Shown here: positions 60,276-64,000 of the stretch, piece by piece
Layout: every line of letters starts with the position of its first letter
Numbering within the stretch: position 1 is the first letter of the stretch
DNA from: Kalmusia sp. IMI 367209
Taxonomy: Eukaryota; Ascomycota; Dothideomycetes; Pleosporales; Didymosphaeriaceae
DNA length: 64,000 nt
Direction: 5' to 3'
Assembly (NCBI GenBank): GCA_027946365.1
Contig: JAPEUQ010000002.1
Location: 3,348,001-3,412,000, forward strand
Position numbers and translations under genes: made by a program
The notes under the pieces: model-generated
The model's input: the letters and a program-made list of their open reading frames with translations, nothing else
Database searches by the model: none
Told to the model about the DNA's origin: nothing

Positions 60276-61315
60276 TGTGTGTGTGAGAGAGAGCTGTGCG
60301 GGACTCGATTGCGGGCGTCGGATGCGGGCTGATCAACACGCTGATATGGTTCAAGGAGGCGCGGTAAAGTGTGGAGAAGAACGTGGAGAGAAGAGAAAGG
60401 TTCTGGAGGCAAAGCGCGGGAAGGTGGAGATTGCGGGGGACGAGTAGACGGCTGGGTGTTTGCGTTGTGGGCGATTTGGTTCGGTGTGAGCGGTGATGTC
60501 TGGCAGACGCCGACGTAGAACTACCTCGGCTTATGGGGTGTTACTTTCGGCGCGGCTGTGATTGGTGCGGAGATGGGCACGGGTGGGATTACTTAGTTGG
60601 GATGGGATGGCAGGGGTGCTGCGTCTTTTCGCTTCCGTAACAACAACATTGATTCTTGCATTTGGTAACACTTTGGAATTTTGTACTTTCTCTCAAGTCT
60701 CGTTAAGTTGATTGCTGTACATTATCGTGCTTACTTTTAATATGTCTCGATGGACCATGAGCGTGAGAGACTTTTTGCGATGTTCTTGTCAGCCATAGCG
60801 CCAGTCTCTATGCTACCAGCTTATCATATACCGACCGTTTTGGAAATCTATATGATATGTCCACTGAGATGCTGAGGCAGAATCCGATACCTTGGAGAAA
60901 CAATAAACAAAATCTTGGTGTTAGGAAGGGCACTCCTCCGTATATCAAAAAACATGTCCAATCAAAGAGGGATTAATACCAGACCTTTCTCGCTCTAAGA
61001 TAATTACATTATTGGCCCTGCGTCCATTTTTGCTTCATATCTACTAAATCTTCGACATTGTCTTTGATCGAGCTTGTTTGCAAAGCATTTGTTCGCATCA
61101 AACCAAATTGTCTCAATCAGCTCCAACCTTGTATATAATTCGCAATCTGGAATGGAATGATCATTCCAGGTCATTTTTGTTCATGATCTTTTCGAACCAT
61201 TCTGCAAAAGCTCCTCATCACTCCATTCCCACCGCTCACCGCACCCAGACCTACGCCCCGGGAACCAATTCCTCGGTCTCGCACCATCGCACAACACTAA
61301 AGACCCAAGCAAACT
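60276..61315. other. Intergenic, divergent promoters
   Basis: About 1 kb between outward-pointing genes. No gene or repeat recognised. Confidence 0.5.
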
Positions 61316-62299
61316 ATGTGCTACGCTCTCCTCACAACCTGCAAGGCCTGCACCTGGCTCATCGGCGTCACCTACCCGCGCTGCAGCCACGCGATAGCCT
61401 ACGCTATCGACCCGGCGTCATGCCCGCACCGCATGAAGCGTCGCTACAAGTCTTCCGGCTGGTGTAGTGCTTGTACGAGCCGCAAGAATAGCCTGAGTGT
61501 AAAGCCGTGTGAGGTGAGGGTGGCGTTCCGGAACACAGAGCTAGGTCTTATAGAGAAAGGTGATATGGTCCGTACACGAAGGATAACAGAACCCGAATCA
61601 GAAGAAGATGCAAACAGAAAAGAGAGTGGATTGGCGAGGGGTAAAAGAGCAAGGAGGAAGGCGAGCGAAGTGAGAGTCAGGGGGAATAGCTTCATAAGTT
61701 TAGGAGGAGAAAGTGGGGATGCAGATGATGTGTATGTGGACGATGGTGAGGAAGGTAGCGAGGATGAGTCTATACCCGAAGACATTGACGAGGAAGAAAT
61801 ACGGCGTAAGCGGAAGGTCAAGCCTCTCCCTAAGCCGCAAACATACACTCGCAAGCGAAAAAAAAGTCCTGGTGTTCTGGAAAGGATCCAGAATCTACCA
61901 AAGGCCAGCAATGTACAGAAAATCACCAGACAGAAAGGGAAGAGAGGCCGACCTCCTAAAGTCAAACAACAGTGGCCTGACAGAGTCGACGCTGCCGTCT
62001 ACAATCCAATTGATCAAAGACCAAAATCCAGCAACGCGAAACCTGTCACCGTCAAGACGAGCCACGTGCAGTTGAACACCGTCAAACCTACCACCTTCGT
62101 TAAACGGCGTCCTTCATCCTTCATCGAGAAAAGACAACGTGCTAGCCGTTCAAGTATAAAAAACGGACCTAGCTGTACGAACAAACTCGGGGAGTCACGA
62201 AGCACGAGCAAACCTCGTGATCATAACTGCTTCGAAAGCGATAACATAGCACAGCTGATCCTCCTCGAAGCCTCGCAGCGGGATAAGAAATGGCGATGA
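61316..62299 (+). CDS. AT-hook-containing basic protein with Cys-rich N-terminus
   Basis: A single exon of 327 residues. The first 55 residues hold eight cysteines (CYALLTTCKACTW, CSHAIAYAIDPASC, CSAC), which could form a small zinc or disulfide module. The rest is highly charged, with an acidic patch (VDDGEEGSEDESIPED), Arg/Lys clusters and an AT-hook-like KRGRPPK near 218, a minor-groove DNA-binding motif. There is no signal peptide. Nuclear location is inferred from the basic clusters. Family not recognised. Confidence 0.7.
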   Translation: MCYALLTTCKACTWLIGVTYPRCSHAIAYAIDPASCPHRMKRRYKSSGWCSACTSRKNSLSVKPCEVRVAFRNTELGLIEKGDMVRTRRITEPESEEDANRKESGLARGKRARRKASEVRVRGNSFISLGGESGDADDVYVDDGEEGSEDESIPEDIDEEEIRRKRKVKPLPKPQTYTRKRKKSPGVLERIQNLPKASNVQKITRQKGKRGRPPKVKQQWPDRVDAAVYNPIDQRPKSSNAKPVTVKTSHVQLNTVKPTTFVKRRPSSFIEKRQRASRSSIKNGPSCTNKLGESRSTSKPRDHNCFESDNIAQLILLEASQRDKKWR

Positions 62300-62734
62300 G
62301 TCTTTACTTCACTCTCTGTCCGTTACCAACATGAAGCATTGTCATCGTCGTCAAGCAGGTACGTAGCAATACAAACAATCTTTGACAATTTTACATGAAG
62401 GCATTGCATGTGGACACTGTTGATGCGATCCAATGAGGCCTTGAGTCGTCGATTTGTTTCGGAGCTGAACGGAGGTCTGAGTACCTTTGTAGTGCGCTGG
62501 GGCGAAGTGGATCGCGGACCTGCAATTAACCAAGGCAATATGCACGTGTGGTGTATAGTCATCCCACCAATTGGGAACGGAGCGTGTTGCTCCGCACTCA
62601 AGCATGCCTGCCGAATAAGATCATCTAACTGCATTAGGAAACTCGTACGTCGTCTTCCTACTATGTGGGTCAAATTGTCGAAATATAAAATGTGAGAGCT
62701 GCACCGATGATTCTTGGGACGGTAGGTCATCATC
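62300..62734. other. Intergenic, mannanase promoter side
   Basis: 435 bases without a supported gene. Confidence 0.5.
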
Positions 62735-64000
62735 ATGAAGGCTACTTTTGCGGTGTCGTCGTTGGTGCTCGCGGCGGAGGCTTTGAATACTGGTGCGCTA
62801 CCGTGGTCGAAGAAGCACCATGCACTTGATCCCAAAGATTTTGTCTATGTTGATGGGTTGAGATTGAAAGATTCGAAAGGTCTTCATTACATCACTGTAG
62901 GGTTTCATCCGTCTTAATAGTCCCAATTGCTTCTATTTCTTGTATCTAAAGATTGCTGACCATTGCGAAGGGTCTCAACTATTGGGCATGTATGAATCTC
63001 GCAGCCGATCAATCCCAAGGCGGAAACTACTCCCGTCTGGTCACCGAGCTTGACCAAATGGCTGTGAGTAAAGTCAAGTGCAACTTGGTTTCAACAATCC
63101 ACTCACGTTATCTTTGCACATAGGCTAAAGGCGTAAATCACCTCCGCATCATGGCCTCCTCCGAAGGCGCGCCCACCCCGCAACCTTTCCGTATGAACCC
63201 TCCACTCATGGATGCCCCGGGAAAGTACAACGAGAAGATCTTCCGCGGCCTCGATATTTGCCTTGACGAACTTTCCAAGCGCGGCATCCGTGCAACTATG
63301 ACACTCAACGACGAATGGCAGTGGTCCGGCGGCTTCGCGCAGTACATTTCCTGGGCAACAAATGCCTCCATTCCGTACCCTCCGTCGTGGAACTTGACCA
63401 AAGAGCCACAGCGTCCGACGCCGGGCACGGGCTGGGGTGACTACTCCAACACGACGGATGGCGCACACTCGTACAACGAATTCACCGACTTCGCTAACGA
63501 GATCTACGTCAACGAAGTGGCGGAGGGATGGTATAAAGACCATATCAAGGCCGTTATGACGCGCAAGAATACAGTGAACGGCAGGATATACAACGAAGAC
63601 GCCACGGTAATGACATGGCAGCTTGCCAACGAGCCGCAATCGCTCGGCTCCTATTCGCCCTCGGACCCGCTGTTCCCCTGGATCTCCCGCATCTCAGCAT
63701 ACATCCGCTCGCTGGGGCCCAAGCAGCTCATCTCCGTGGGCCTAGAAAGCAAGCAGGGCGAAGCCATCTTCAAAGCCGTGCACAACTTTACCACGGTCGA
63801 TTACGCGACGACGCACTGCTGGGTGCAGAACTGGGGCATCTACGATATGAATGATCCTAGTGAGGCGAATCTCAAAGCTGCGCAGGACTTTGCAAAACAG
63901 TTCATCAATGATACGAGTAGGTGGGCGAAAGATGTGGGTAAGCCTGTTTTTCTCGAGGAGTTTGGCATGGCGAGGGATAACTGGGAGAATCTGGATAAAG
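62735..64000 (+). CDS. Endo-beta-1,4-mannanase-like GH5 enzyme, cut by window end
   Basis: Exons 62735-62896, 62971-63063 and 63124 onward; the 3' end lies beyond the window. A signal peptide (MKATFAVSSLVLAAEAL) is followed by the GH5 subfamily 7 pattern GLNYWACMNLA, GVNHLRIMASSEG and a long acid/base region with TWQLANEPQ. Further on come THCWVQNWG and the nucleophile region VFLEEFGMARD. The two glutamates of ANEP and LEEFG are the catalytic pair in this family. It hydrolyses mannan outside the cell. The first acceptor is AAG, less common but required to keep the frame. About 346 residues are visible. Confidence 0.9.

Noticed and set aside
1..64000. CRISPR arrays, bacterial operons or phage modules
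   Set aside because: No regularly spaced repeats; spliced eukaryotic genes throughout.

Overview
The window is nuclear DNA of a filamentous ascomycete (Pezizomycotina, most probably Dothideomycetes). The evidence is short introns of 46-150 bases with GT..AG ends, genes on both strands with no operons, and typical fungal families: Skn7, HET, DUF3433, a CYP52-like P450, GH20 and GH5 secreted enzymes, and a Ser/Thr-rich GPI-anchored protein. All exon joins given here were worked out by eye from splice sites and reading-frame continuity.

Layout. 1-2.5 kb: a 103-bp inverted repeat carrying the same short coding tail on both arms. 2.5-16.5 kb: a housekeeping block with an Ariadne-type RBR ubiquitin ligase, eIF2B epsilon, the oxidative-stress regulator Skn7, a mitochondrial Prx5-type peroxiredoxin divergent from Skn7, and a 3-hydroxyacyl-CoA dehydrogenase-like gene divergent from a peroxisomal (AKL-ending) acyl-CoA synthetase. 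16.7-28.3 kb: an F-box protein with an internal stop codon, a BRCT protein, a conserved fungal protein of unknown role and dCMP deaminase, separated by long gene-free stretches. 28.3-33.5 kb: an A+T-rich, repeat-bearing island with a small TA-flanked inverted-repeat element, an RNase H-like ORF and a heptamer satellite. 33.5-48 kb: an accessory block with a large orphan protein that starts like fungal STAND/NLR-associated proteins, a GPI-anchored protein, beta-N-acetylhexosaminidase, a P450 and a HET-domain protein. 48.2-55.7 kb: a small secreted protein whose frame is broken, a second A+T-rich gap and a large DUF3433 membrane protein. 56-64 kb: an alpha/beta hydrolase, an unknown basic protein, a minimal cytochrome b5-like protein, an AT-hook protein and the start of a GH5 mannanase cut by the window end.

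Working together. The most meaningful context is the head-to-head pair skn7/prx5 over about 1.2 kb, a regulator of peroxide response beside a peroxide-reducing enzyme. A second head-to-head pair joins acyl-CoA ligation to 3-hydroxyacyl oxidation.

One pattern cuts across families. At least five genes (12.1, 13.2, 33.5, 51.8 and 58.4 kb) appear to contain one or two extra bases in short runs that push the frame, and one gene (17 kb) has a lone in-frame stop. Either the assembly carries insertion errors or a set of genes is decaying. No complete novel defence or mobile system could be demonstrated. The best candidates for something undescribed are the inverted coding repeat at the left edge and the 1.1-kilo-residue orphan protein at 33.5-37 kb.
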